From contig DJEU01000025.1 in assembly GCA_002431395.1 (NCBI GenBank), positions 76,820 to 140,819 on the forward strand: DNA of 64,000 nucleotides, written 5' to 3'. Made by a program: the position numbers and the translations under genes. The notes under the pieces were generated by a model. It was given only the letters and a program-made list of their open reading frames with translations, was not told the DNA's origin and ran no database searches. Shown here one piece after another: positions 29,312-38,918 of this stretch (the stretch's first letter is position 1; the number at the start of each line of letters is the position of its first letter). The DNA comes from Lachnoclostridium sp. UBA5890. GTDB lineage: Bacteria; Bacillota; Clostridia; Lachnospirales; Lachnospiraceae.

Positions 29312-29935
29312 ATGAAATTAAAGTTTTGCGGCATACGCAGACCCGAGGATGTCGCCTATGTGAACGAAGTAAAACCGGATTTTGCGGGATTTATCTTTGC
29401 CAATACCCGGCGAAAGATTACGTTGGAACAGGCAGTCAAGTTTCGGTCCCAGATATTGCCGGAGATTCCGGTGGTTGGTGTATTTGTCAATGAGACTCCG
29501 GAAACAATCATTCACTACATTAAAGAAAAAGCAATCGATATGGTTCAGCTTCACGGAGATGAGACCAATGATGAAATTCTTAAGATTAAGGAAGCGACAG
29601 AGGCTGAGATAATTAAAGCCGTCCGTGCCAAAGATGTGGAAAGCATTCGAAAGGCCGATGCGATGGATTGTGATTATCTGCTGATCGATGCTTACCAGCC
29701 CGGAGTGTATGGTGGAACCGGGAATGTTTTTGACTGGACCATGATTCCGGAAGACCTGCATCATCCGTTTTTTCTGGCAGGTGGTCTGAATGCCGCCAAT
29801 GTACGGCAGGCGATGCAGCAGGTGCCGGCCTATGCTCTGGATATCAGTAGTGGAATTGAAACAGAAGGATGTAAAGATTTGGAAAAAATGAAAGAAATTA
29901 AGAAGATTGGAGATGAAAGTAATGTCGAAATCTAG
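29312..29935 (+). CDS. trpF: Phosphoribosylanthranilate isomerase
   Basis: A 207-residue TIM-barrel isomerase. The family start LKFCGIRRPEDVAYVNEVKP includes the catalytic Cys, and MVQLHGDETND, LLIDAYQPGVYGGTGNVFDW with the catalytic Asp, and FLAGGLNAANV follow. Its 3' end overlaps trpB by 14 bases. Confidence 0.96.
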   Translation: MKLKFCGIRRPEDVAYVNEVKPDFAGFIFANTRRKITLEQAVKFRSQILPEIPVVGVFVNETPETIIHYIKEKAIDMVQLHGDETNDEILKIKEATEAEIIKAVRAKDVESIRKADAMDCDYLLIDAYQPGVYGGTGNVFDWTMIPEDLHHPFFLAGGLNAANVRQAMQQVPAYALDISSGIETEGCKDLEKMKEIKKIGDESNVEI

Positions 29936-31112
29936 AGGACGTTTTGGTATTCACGGGGGACAATATATCCCGGAAACACTGATGAATGCCGTAATCGAAT
30001 TGGAACAGGCATATCGAAAATATAAGGAGGATCCGGATTTTGTACGAGAGTTCAATGAAATGCTGGCAACTTATGTAGGCCGACCATCCCTTTTGTACTA
30101 TGCGGATCGTATGACAAAAGATCTGGGAGGCGCGAAGATTTATCTGAAACGAGAAGATCTGAACCATACCGGATCTCATAAATTGAACAATGCTCTTGGC
30201 CAGGCGCTGCTGGCAAAACGAATGGGTAAAAAACGCCTGATCGCAGAGACAGGAGCCGGACAGCATGGTGTGGCAACAGCTACGATCGCAGCCTTTCTAG
30301 GAATGGAATGTGAAGTGTTTATGGGAAAAGAAGATACCGAGCGACAGGCATTGAATGTATATCGTATGGAGCTTTTGGGCGCGAAGGTGCATGCGGTGAC
30401 AAGTGGAACACAGACACTGAAAGATGCCGTGAATGAGACCCTTCGTGAGTGGACTAACCGCATCGACGATACACATTATGTGATTGGTTCGGTTATGGGA
30501 CCGGCACCGTTTCCGGAAATTGTAAGAGATTTCCAGAGTGTTATCGGAAAAGAGATTAAATCCCAGTTGATGGAACGGGAAGGAAAACTTCCGGATGCTG
30601 TCATTGCCTGCGTCGGTGGCGGAAGCAATGCGATGGGAGCCTTTTATGATTTTATTCCGGATGAATCGGTACAGCTGATCGGATGTGAAGCTGCCGGACA
30701 TGGGGTAAATACAGATAAGAACGCAGCGACGATCGCCAATGGAACATTGGGCGTATTTCATGGTATGAAATCTTATTTCTGCCAGGATGAATATGGACAG
30801 ATCGCACCGGTATATTCGATCTCGGCCGGACTGGACTATCCGGGAATCGGGCCGGAACATGCACATCTTCATGATATCGGACGTGCCCAGTATGTGCCGA
30901 TCACAGACGAAGAAGCCGTTTCTGCCTTTGAATATTTGTCAAGAATCGAGGGAATCATCCCTGCGATCGAGAGTTCCCATGCTCTGGCATATGCGAGAAA
31001 ACTGGCTCCGACGATGAACCAAGATCAGATTATTGTAGTAAATATTTCAGGACGTGGCGACAAAGATGTGGCAGCCATTGCAAGATACAGGGGGGTCGAA
31101 CTTTATGAGTAA
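29922..31112 (+). CDS. trpB: Tryptophan synthase beta chain
   Basis: A 396-residue PLP enzyme that joins indole and serine. The PLP Lys is in HTGSHKLNNALGQALLAKRM, with AETGAGQHGVATATIAAFLG, CVGGGSNAMGAFYDF and GRGDKD also clear. It is the TrpB1 type that pairs with TrpA. ATG 29922 (MSKSRGRFG) has GGAGATG upstream and is preferred to ATG 29907. Confidence 0.97.
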   Translation: MSKSRGRFGIHGGQYIPETLMNAVIELEQAYRKYKEDPDFVREFNEMLATYVGRPSLLYYADRMTKDLGGAKIYLKREDLNHTGSHKLNNALGQALLAKRMGKKRLIAETGAGQHGVATATIAAFLGMECEVFMGKEDTERQALNVYRMELLGAKVHAVTSGTQTLKDAVNETLREWTNRIDDTHYVIGSVMGPAPFPEIVRDFQSVIGKEIKSQLMEREGKLPDAVIACVGGGSNAMGAFYDFIPDESVQLIGCEAAGHGVNTDKNAATIANGTLGVFHGMKSYFCQDEYGQIAPVYSISAGLDYPGIGPEHAHLHDIGRAQYVPITDEEAVSAFEYLSRIEGIIPAIESSHALAYARKLAPTMNQDQIIVVNISGRGDKDVAAIARYRGVELYE

Positions 31113-31875
31113 GATAGCACAGGCTTTTGATCATGGAAAAGCATTTATACCATTTGTAACAGCAGGAGATCCGGACTTAGATACCACCAAAGAGCTTCTT
31201 CCGGTTCTGCAGGAAAGCGGCGCAGATCTGATTGAGATCGGAATCCCATTTTCGGATCCGGTCGCAGAAGGTATTGTCATTCAGAAAGCCGACGAGAGAG
31301 CTTTGGCGGCAGGAACGACGACCGACAAAATCTTTGATATGGTAGAATCCATTCAGGATAAAATGCACGTTCCCATGGTGTTTATGACATATGCAAATGT
31401 AATTTTTGTTTACGGCATTGAAAAATTTGCCAAACGTTCCAAAGAAATCGGCATGAGTGGCGTAATCATTCCGGATGTTCCGTTTGAAGAGAAAGAAGAA
31501 ATGGATTCCGTCTTTTCCCAATACGATCTGAATGTCATTTCCCTGATCGCACCGACGTCTCATGACCGTATTCAGGCGATTGCAGCAGAGGCGAAGGGAT
31601 TCGTATACTGCGTATCGAGTCTCGGCGTAACAGGTATGCGCAGCACGATCAATAAAGGTGTTGCGCAGATGATCGAGCAGGTAAAGAAGACAAAAGACAT
31701 CCCATGTGCCATCGGATTTGGAATTTCCACGCCGGAGCAGGCAAAAGAAATGTCAGAATTTTCGGATGGCGTGATCGTAGGAAGTGCCATTGTAAAACTG
31801 GTTGAAACCTATGGAAAAGAGTGCATTAAACCGGTTTCCGAGTATGTGAAGAGCATGAAAGAAGCAATTTCTTAA
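31105..31875 (+). CDS. trpA: Tryptophan synthase alpha chain
   Basis: A 256-residue TIM barrel that splits indole-glycerol phosphate. Catalytic Glu in DLIEIGIPFSDPVAEGIVIQ and Asp in GVIIPDVPFEEKEE are visible, with YCVSSLGVTGMRSTI and GFGISTPEQA in the phosphate site. It overlaps trpB by 8 bases and ends the operon. Confidence 0.97.
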   Translation: MSKIAQAFDHGKAFIPFVTAGDPDLDTTKELLPVLQESGADLIEIGIPFSDPVAEGIVIQKADERALAAGTTTDKIFDMVESIQDKMHVPMVFMTYANVIFVYGIEKFAKRSKEIGMSGVIIPDVPFEEKEEMDSVFSQYDLNVISLIAPTSHDRIQAIAAEAKGFVYCVSSLGVTGMRSTINKGVAQMIEQVKKTKDIPCAIGFGISTPEQAKEMSEFSDGVIVGSAIVKLVETYGKECIKPVSEYVKSMKEAIS

Positions 31876-31959
31876 AATCGTGAACAAAAATTCACTTTTA
31901 TTTTCTCAAAAAGTGTGATAGAATGAGTATTAACGTTAAGTTATTAGGAGGAAAACGAA

Positions 31960-33063
31960 GTGAAAAGACGAGCAGTTATTTTAAGTATGGTATTATCCGC
32001 TTCTTTGGTGCTTACAGGATGTTCCTGGAGCGAAATAAAGAGCAAATTTACAGGAGAAGATTCCAGCACGACATCAACCGCATCGCAGGACGATGATTAC
32101 GTTGCGTCGGAGTGTGTGACAATTCCTGAATATAAAGGAATTGAGGTAGATTGTACTGTGTCGGATGATGAAGTACAGTCCCAGTTAGATTCCTTTGTAA
32201 GTCAGAACTCTACGGAGAAGAAGATTAAAAAAGGAAAATGTAAAAAAGGTGACACGGTAAATATTGATTATGAAGGAAAGACCGATGGCAAAGCTTTTGA
32301 AGGCGGAAGTGCTTCCGGAAGTGCCATTACGCTTGGATCTTCCGGATTTATTGATGGATTTGATGATGGTGTGATCGGTATGAAGCCGGGCGAAACCAAA
32401 GATCTCAACCTCAAATTCCCGGATGACTACACCAATAATAAAGATCTTGCCGGAAAAGCAGCGGTATTTACGGTGACTTTGAATTACATTTCAAAGACAA
32501 AAACACCAAAACTGACAGACAAGCTGGTATCTGAAAAGACCGAGTACAAAACGATTGAAGAATACAAAAAGTCTATCCGTGAAGACTTGAAGAAGGAAAA
32601 GAAAGATGGTGCAGGATCTACCGCTTATGGTCAAGTGGAAGATAAAGCTGAAGTGAAGAAATATCCGGATTCTCTCGTGAATACGGCAAGTTCCCAGCTC
32701 GATGCTTACTATCGTTACACGGCAAAACAGTATGGTTTTGATGATTTTAATACGTTCCTGACACAGGCCGGTATGACAGAAGATACCTATAAAGAGCAGT
32801 TAACACAGGCGGCGCAGGGCATTGCAAAAACGCAGCTTTTGACAGAGGCGATTGCAGAAAAAGAAGGCATCACGGTTACCGATGATGAGATTACGGAAGA
32901 GATGCAGAAAGTGGAAGAGCAGGGAGGAACCGTAGACGAATTGAAGAAAAACTTCAAAGAACTTTACGGTGACGTGATCTCGATTGAAAAATATTATAAG
33001 ATCACATTACTTACCAATAAAGTCATCGATATGGTCGGCGAAAACGCTAAGATCAAAGAATAA
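31960..33063 (+). CDS. Trigger-factor-like FKBP-type lipoprotein
   Basis: A 367-residue lipoprotein with a GTG start behind AGGAGG. The signal peptide ends in the lipobox LVLTGC, so Cys-21 is lipidated. An FKBP-type prolyl isomerase domain follows (KKGDTVNIDYEGKTDGKAFE, GFIDGFDDGVIGMKPGETKD, then LNLKFPDDY), and then a trigger-factor-like C-terminal helical region. It probably helps exported proteins fold outside the membrane. It follows trpA after 84 bases, with a possible promoter in between. Confidence 0.88.
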   Translation: MKRRAVILSMVLSASLVLTGCSWSEIKSKFTGEDSSTTSTASQDDDYVASECVTIPEYKGIEVDCTVSDDEVQSQLDSFVSQNSTEKKIKKGKCKKGDTVNIDYEGKTDGKAFEGGSASGSAITLGSSGFIDGFDDGVIGMKPGETKDLNLKFPDDYTNNKDLAGKAAVFTVTLNYISKTKTPKLTDKLVSEKTEYKTIEEYKKSIREDLKKEKKDGAGSTAYGQVEDKAEVKKYPDSLVNTASSQLDAYYRYTAKQYGFDDFNTFLTQAGMTEDTYKEQLTQAAQGIAKTQLLTEAIAEKEGITVTDDEITEEMQKVEEQGGTVDELKKNFKELYGDVISIEKYYKITLLTNKVIDMVGENAKIKE

Positions 33064-33087
33064 TAGAAAATCAACGAAGAGATTTCA

Positions 33088-33128
33088 AACTGTCTAAGCA
33101 AAAATATTTTGTTTAGGCAGTTTTTTTT
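33088..33128 (+). terminator. Terminator after the FKBP lipoprotein
   Basis: AACTGTCTAAGCAAAA pairs with TTTTGTTTAGGCAGTT, followed by T8. Confidence 0.88.
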
Positions 33129-33246
33129 ATAAACAAACTATTGCAGGAAGTTCAAAAAAATGATAAAATGAATCTGTATATTTTATAAATAAAAAGTAAC
33201 TGAATTGTTACGTAAAATGTTAATTAACAAGAAAAGGAGACTGACT

Positions 33247-36200
33247 ATGAAAAAGAAACCGAGAATTGTGAAGCGGATTCTCAGTGTTGCGCTGGCGGCA
33301 GCCCTTCTGACAACAAGTGCACAGATCGCTGCGATTCCGTCTCATGTCGTTCTGGCGGCACCAGGTAATATTGAAACGGGAGTTCCACTTGGGGACACAA
33401 ATGTAAAGGATCAAAATGTACTTACTTTTTACAAGATTATTGCCAATGCTGTTTTCTACGCAGGAAATACGGAGGCGGATAATCAGGAGGAAGCAAAACA
33501 GGTTCTTGAGTATATCGGAACACATACAGCAGAAGAGGTTCTTGCTCAATACAAAAATAATGCTACCTATACAAGAGCAGTAGCCGGAACATTTTTGAGT
33601 GCATACACCGGAAAGATTGATTTTGGTAACATGAAGGTTTCCAGTATTGAGGGAATCGGATGGGCACAGAAGGCAAGTGAGATTAACTTGTCCAAGGTTA
33701 CTTTTTCAACAGGAGCAGATATTAAAGTGATTCCGGAGGGCGAGTTTAAAAACTGTACGGGACTGGTGAAAATTGTCCTTCCGGGAACAATAACTACGAT
33801 AGAAGCGAATGCTTTCGAAAATTGTTCCGCCCTTACAACATTAGGAATTGGGACGTCAAATGATGAGGTGGTTGATCTTACTAAGGTTACTAAGGTAGGA
33901 GTCACCGCGTTTGGAAACTGTTCTGCAATTGAAACGGTAGAGTTTGGAAAATATGCCACACGTTCTACAAAACTTGAATTAAAAGGACAGGCATTTGTAA
34001 ACTGTACTTCCTTGCAAAAAGTGGAAATTCCAATTCAGGATGCATTGAAAATCGGTACAGGTGCGTTTGAGAACTGTTCCGGATTGATGGAAGTTGGACT
34101 TGAAGAGGGTCTTCAATATATCGGAAATTCCGTTTTCAAGGGTGCAGGAGCTGATACAGCGGATGGAGATGCAGCGAAGTTTTATGTCATTGGAGAGGGA
34201 ACCAAAGATTATTCCTATCTTCCAAAGACCATCACCTATATCGGGGATAATGCATTTCAGGAAAGTTTTATCAAGAAGATGAATCTGTCTCCTTGTACAA
34301 AATTGAAAAAAATTAACAAATCGGCATTTACCGGAGCTAATTTTCAGTATGGCGACGATATCGATTTAGAGAATCTCACGGACAATCAGAAAGAGAATCT
34401 GTATAAGGAATATACGATTGTGCTTCCCGAGTCGCTTACAAGCATCGGAGAAGAAGCATTCCATAAATGTGGAATTACGTATATAGATATTCCAAAATCT
34501 TGTACAGATGTAGGAAAATCAGCATTTTCCGAAAGCTATCTGATTGGTATGAAACTGCCGAATACCATCACAACGATAAAAGAGGGAACATTTTACCGTT
34601 GCCACTATCTGTATGGCACAAAAATCGAAATTCCAGCGGATGCAAAACTGCAGACGATTGAAACACTTGCCTTTTCAGAATGCTGGAAATTGTATACAAC
34701 GTCGTTTTTGAAAAATTTGAAAAATTTGAAAACAATTGGAGAAAAAGCATTTTCCGCTTGTTATGTTTACAATATGGTTGGAACAAATTATATTACAAAT
34801 AGCTGGAGTGAGCGGGAGGTTCTCTCCGGACTGAAAGAAGTAATCCTTCCGGATTGTGTTACAGAACTTGGAAAAGGAGCATTTTCCAATAACTATTATA
34901 TGCAGACGGTTACACTGGGAAGTGGAATTGGAAATATTCCGGAATTGTGTTTTGGAAATGATTCCAAAGATAAGAGCAGTGGTGCACGTTTGGAAAAGGT
35001 GATTGTTTCAGATAAATTGGAAACAATTGGAGACAATGCGTTTGCAAATCAGTACAAACTGACAACATTGGGAACAAAAACAAAATTGGAAGAAGGAACG
35101 GTGCAGTTTGCCAATGGACTTGTATCTATTGGGGACAATGCATTTTTGAACTGTGGAAAATCATATGACAGTGCTTCCATGACGGCAGTCCGCATTATGG
35201 TTTTGCCGGGAAATGTAAAAACTAAATATAGTAACGGCGACTATGAATTTATTGTTGTAAAAAATGGTGAGCAGAAGTCAGAACATATCTATGTAGCTCC
35301 AAATGCAATCGTAGATCCGGCAACCGTGACGGATGCAGAGGGTTATGAGGATTACTATGTAGTGGCACAGCGTAAATATTATAATCCAAATGACGTTGTA
35401 AGTGCTTTGGACTCAAATAAAACCAATATTTCCGTTACCAATGTTTACGATACGACACAGTCGGCCTATGAAAATCGTCTGGTTGGTACGGGAAGTGTTT
35501 TTGATACTATGTATCTGGCAAAAGGAAGTGCCGTATCGGTGACACCGGAAACCGGAATGGTTGGAGCTTACATGCCGCCGGTTTTGAAGGAAATATATAC
35601 AGAGGGAAATAATACAAATCAAAAGAGTGTTACTCTGGCATATGTTTTCGGAATGAAAAAACTGGTTATTCCGGATTCGTTAAAAGAAGATAATATCGGG
35701 GAAGCTGCATTTATGAACTGCTGCCGCCTCGAAAGTGTAAGACTGCCAAAAGCACTTACAGAGATTAAAAAAGATACATTCAATGGCTGTGGAGGAGAAC
35801 AGGTTAATATTTTAGACCGATCCGATAAAGCCAAATTTAATGATTATTATGGACTCCGTACGATCAACATTCCGAATACGGTAACAAACATCGGAGATTC
35901 CGCCTTTATGAATTGTACGAATCTTGTTCTTGCGAATCCGCAGGGCGTGGGAAGTTCCTTCGGAACAGAAATCAAAACCATTGGAAAAAGTGCATTTTCC
36001 GGATGTTATTCTCTGGATGAAGTGGTATTCCCATCAAGCCTTCTTTCCATCGGAGCCAGCGCATTCGCAAAATGTGCCTTGATCGATAATACGAATCGAG
36101 AGATTTCGTATGCGAATAGTACAAAGAAAGTAAATTATAAAGTAAATTATAGTCAGTATGGAACAAAAGAAGTAAAAAAAGGTCTGCGTACCGTGGATTT

Positions 36201-38859
36201 TGTACGCGCCAGCAAATTGGAGAAAATCGGAAATAATGCATTCGAGCAGACAAATATTACTCAATTTGATATTTCCAAGACAAAGGTAACGGCGATTGAA
36301 ACCGGACTTTTGAAACAATGTACCTTCCTGCAGAATGTTACGTTTAGTGACCTTACGGAGAGTATGGCTGCGGATGTTATGAAAGATGACCTTTATCTTG
36401 CGCAGCTGACAGCGCCAATTAGTTCTACACTGCAGGGAACTACAGTAAGCGGTCTTTATGGTACAGTAGGCGGAAGAGTGAGCACCTATCCGGCACTGAT
36501 ATTGAGACAGCCGGACGGAGAGGTCCAGCCGCTTCCGATTGACCGTGATTATGAATTGAAAATCAATGCGGTAAACGAAAAAACTCTTTATCCGGGAAGT
36601 ACACCGACGATTTCTGTAATCGATGGTTCCAAAGAGACAGAGATTTATTCTGTAAAGGATGGAGAGGTTGTAACAAATGAATATCGCGGACTGAGTGCCA
36701 ATGTGACGAAAGATACAAAAGGCAAGTACCATTTTGTTGTGAATGGGAAAGAATATATTGATAAGGAGAGCCCGGTTACTCTTCGCGTGAAGTTTACAAC
36801 AGGACTTCAGATTCTTGAATCCAGTTCTTACTGGCAGAGTGCACAGCAGATTGATTATAAAGTCAGTGTTACAGATGTCATCACAGAAAAAGTATCATTG
36901 TCTGCTGAAGGAGATACTGCAGTAACGCAGAATCCAAATATGTTTGTGGAAGAAAATAATGAAAAAGTTCTGTACATTCCATCTACCGGTCAGGCAGCGA
37001 CAAGTGGTGTCACTTTGACAGCGACGGTAGAACCGGCTGAGACAACGCAGGGATATACATGGGAGTCTTCTGATCCGGCATTGGTTGACTTTGTAGAAGG
37101 GACAGACAGTTTCAAGGACGGAAAAGCAGTTATTAAAATTAAGAGAGCGGATGTTTCAAGCAATGGAACGGCATTTATTACGATAAAATCAGGGTCAAAA
37201 TCCGATCGTATTACTGTCGTATGCCAGACGTCTGCATCCGGTTTTGATACGGTTAAGACAAAAGGAGATAACCTGCCGGATAACCTGGTAACCAGTGCAA
37301 ACAACCCATATGTCCTTCCAAATGGAAACGGTGGAAAAGACCAGCTTGACATTAAGCTGAAATATCCGGCTGGAACAGATCCTGCTTCTGAAGAACAGTT
37401 GATCTTTACTTCCTCGAACCCGGATATTATCTCCGTGGATCAGATGGGAAATCTGACAACGAAACAGGCGAGTGATGAGATTGTTGTGATTACGGTAACC
37501 GGCCGGGCAAGTGGAATCAGTAGAAAATTCTATTTCATGGTAACGGATGACCAGAATGTAAAAGCATCCGCTATCGAAATTGTCGGCAGTAATACGGTAA
37601 ATGTTGGCGAATCCACTCAGTTGAATGTTAAAGTGAAACCGATCAATGCGGGTAATAAAGAAGTAGAATGGAAAGTAACTTACGGAGCCCAAGTTGTATC
37701 GGTGGATGAGCATGGAAATGTGACAGGCTTGAAAAAAGGAACCGCTAAGATCGTAGCGATTTCAAAAGAAAACAGTAATGTAAAGTCTTCTGAATTTACG
37801 GTTACCGTTTATGCACCGGCAAAATCAATTCAGATTTTGGATGCGCCGATTACATTGGAAGAAGGAAAAACGTATACCATTAATAAAACAACCAATGCTG
37901 CTTTGACAAGTGGTTATGTTGTAACACCAAATGATACAGAAGATACAGTGAAATGGGCAACAAGCAATCCGGGGGTTGCATCCATCACGACTTCCGGAAC
38001 CCGTTTGACAATAAAAGCAGTATCTGCAGGAACCGCTGTTTTGACAGCAACGGCGACCTCAGGTGTTTCCGCTTCGATCAATGTAACCATTATTCCAAAG
38101 AAGGTAAATGTAACAGGCATCAGCATTACCAAAGAGGTAACCTTGAATGTTGGTCAGACACATACCTTGACACCGACCGTTCTTCCGGCAAATGCGAATG
38201 AAACCATTACGTATACGTATTCTACGAACAATGCCAAAGTGGCAATGGTAGATGCCAATGGTGTCATTCGTGCAGTTGGTCCGGGAATGGCGACAATTAC
38301 AGCAAAAACAAATACAAATCGTTATGCAAGTTGTACGGTAACGGTAAAACAGCCGGCGAAGAGCATTCGTATTTACCTGAATAAACCAAATGTAAAGAAA
38401 GTGTATATGGCAAAAGGCCAGACGCTTTCCATAAAAGCAGAGAAGAATCCGCTGACAAGTACGGATACCATTTCTTATAAGACGAATAAAAAGAAAGTGG
38501 CTATTGTTTCTACATCCGGAACGATCACTGCGAAGAAGAAAGGAACGGCTAAGATCACCGTACAGGCTTCTTCCGGTAAAAAGGCAACGATTACAGTGGT
38601 GGTTTCTAAGAAACAGGTGAAAGCAAAGAAAGTAAAAGTAAAAGGACCTTCTACGATGAAACGGAAACAGATGAAGAAATTGACTGTTTCTCTTGTAAAA
38701 GCAAATTCTACCGATACGATCAGCTTTAGCAGCAGTAATTCGGCAATTGCTTCTGTAGATGCTTACGGAAATGTAAAAGCCATTAAAAAGGGTAAAGTAA
38801 AGATTACCGTACAGGCTTCTTCCGGAAAGAAAACTGTTAAGAAAATTAAAATTAAATAA
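33247..38859 (+). CDS. Giant BspA-like leucine-rich-repeat and Ig-like surface protein
   Basis: A 1870-residue secreted protein. A signal peptide (MKKKPRIVKRILSVALAAAL, cleaved near VLAAPG) is followed by about 1000 residues of LRR_5/BspA-type repeats with the consensus LxxIGxxAFxNCxxLxxVxLP. From about residue 1210 to the end there are several Big_2-type bacterial Ig-like domains (VTLTATVEPAETTQGYTWES, TLTPTVLPANANETITYTYS, TITAKKKGTAKITVQASSGK). The C-terminus is very basic and lacks LPxTG, so attachment may be by charge or by another partner. ATG 33247 has AAAAGGAG upstream. Adhesion is the usual role of such proteins. Confidence 0.9.
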   Translation: MKKKPRIVKRILSVALAAALLTTSAQIAAIPSHVVLAAPGNIETGVPLGDTNVKDQNVLTFYKIIANAVFYAGNTEADNQEEAKQVLEYIGTHTAEEVLAQYKNNATYTRAVAGTFLSAYTGKIDFGNMKVSSIEGIGWAQKASEINLSKVTFSTGADIKVIPEGEFKNCTGLVKIVLPGTITTIEANAFENCSALTTLGIGTSNDEVVDLTKVTKVGVTAFGNCSAIETVEFGKYATRSTKLELKGQAFVNCTSLQKVEIPIQDALKIGTGAFENCSGLMEVGLEEGLQYIGNSVFKGAGADTADGDAAKFYVIGEGTKDYSYLPKTITYIGDNAFQESFIKKMNLSPCTKLKKINKSAFTGANFQYGDDIDLENLTDNQKENLYKEYTIVLPESLTSIGEEAFHKCGITYIDIPKSCTDVGKSAFSESYLIGMKLPNTITTIKEGTFYRCHYLYGTKIEIPADAKLQTIETLAFSECWKLYTTSFLKNLKNLKTIGEKAFSACYVYNMVGTNYITNSWSEREVLSGLKEVILPDCVTELGKGAFSNNYYMQTVTLGSGIGNIPELCFGNDSKDKSSGARLEKVIVSDKLETIGDNAFANQYKLTTLGTKTKLEEGTVQFANGLVSIGDNAFLNCGKSYDSASMTAVRIMVLPGNVKTKYSNGDYEFIVVKNGEQKSEHIYVAPNAIVDPATVTDAEGYEDYYVVAQRKYYNPNDVVSALDSNKTNISVTNVYDTTQSAYENRLVGTGSVFDTMYLAKGSAVSVTPETGMVGAYMPPVLKEIYTEGNNTNQKSVTLAYVFGMKKLVIPDSLKEDNIGEAAFMNCCRLESVRLPKALTEIKKDTFNGCGGEQVNILDRSDKAKFNDYYGLRTINIPNTVTNIGDSAFMNCTNLVLANPQGVGSSFGTEIKTIGKSAFSGCYSLDEVVFPSSLLSIGASAFAKCALIDNTNREISYANSTKKVNYKVNYSQYGTKEVKKGLRTVDFVRASKLEKIGNNAFEQTNITQFDISKTKVTAIETGLLKQCTFLQNVTFSDLTESMAADVMKDDLYLAQLTAPISSTLQGTTVSGLYGTVGGRVSTYPALILRQPDGEVQPLPIDRDYELKINAVNEKTLYPGSTPTISVIDGSKETEIYSVKDGEVVTNEYRGLSANVTKDTKGKYHFVVNGKEYIDKESPVTLRVKFTTGLQILESSSYWQSAQQIDYKVSVTDVITEKVSLSAEGDTAVTQNPNMFVEENNEKVLYIPSTGQAATSGVTLTATVEPAETTQGYTWESSDPALVDFVEGTDSFKDGKAVIKIKRADVSSNGTAFITIKSGSKSDRITVVCQTSASGFDTVKTKGDNLPDNLVTSANNPYVLPNGNGGKDQLDIKLKYPAGTDPASEEQLIFTSSNPDIISVDQMGNLTTKQASDEIVVITVTGRASGISRKFYFMVTDDQNVKASAIEIVGSNTVNVGESTQLNVKVKPINAGNKEVEWKVTYGAQVVSVDEHGNVTGLKKGTAKIVAISKENSNVKSSEFTVTVYAPAKSIQILDAPITLEEGKTYTINKTTNAALTSGYVVTPNDTEDTVKWATSNPGVASITTSGTRLTIKAVSAGTAVLTATATSGVSASINVTIIPKKVNVTGISITKEVTLNVGQTHTLTPTVLPANANETITYTYSTNNAKVAMVDANGVIRAVGPGMATITAKTNTNRYASCTVTVKQPAKSIRIYLNKPNVKKVYMAKGQTLSIKAEKNPLTSTDTISYKTNKKKVAIVSTSGTITAKKKGTAKITVQASSGKKATITVVVSKKQVKAKKVKVKGPSTMKRKQMKKLTVSLVKANSTDTISFSSSNSAIASVDAYGNVKAIKKGKVKITVQASSGKKTVKKIKIK

Positions 38860-38862
38860 GTA

Positions 38863-38891
38863 ACATATCAGAAAACCTCCTTGCATATACT
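38863..38891 (+). promoter_or_regulatory. Possible sigma-E promoter of spoIVA
   Basis: ACATATC at 38863-38869, 14 bases, CATATACT at 38884-38891, close to the sigma-E consensus (ATATT, 14, CATACAAT). The start would fall near 38898, inside the loop of the terminator hairpin. Confidence 0.5.
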
Positions 38892-38917
38892 GTAACAGTT
38901 TAGCAAGGGGGTTTTTT
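38871..38917 (+). terminator. Terminator of the surface protein gene, overlapping the spoIVA ribosome binding site
   Basis: GAAAACCTCCTTGC pairs with GCAAGGGGGTTTT, followed by T run. The right arm contains AAGGGGG, the spoIVA Shine-Dalgarno, and the ATG follows directly after the T run. Confidence 0.85.
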
Positions 38918-38918
38918 T

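Noticed and set aside
36034..36732. Long minus-strand frames opposite the giant surface protein and other large genes
   Set aside because: They lie fully inside strongly supported plus-strand genes, lack ribosome binding sites and show no domain; they are antisense shadows.
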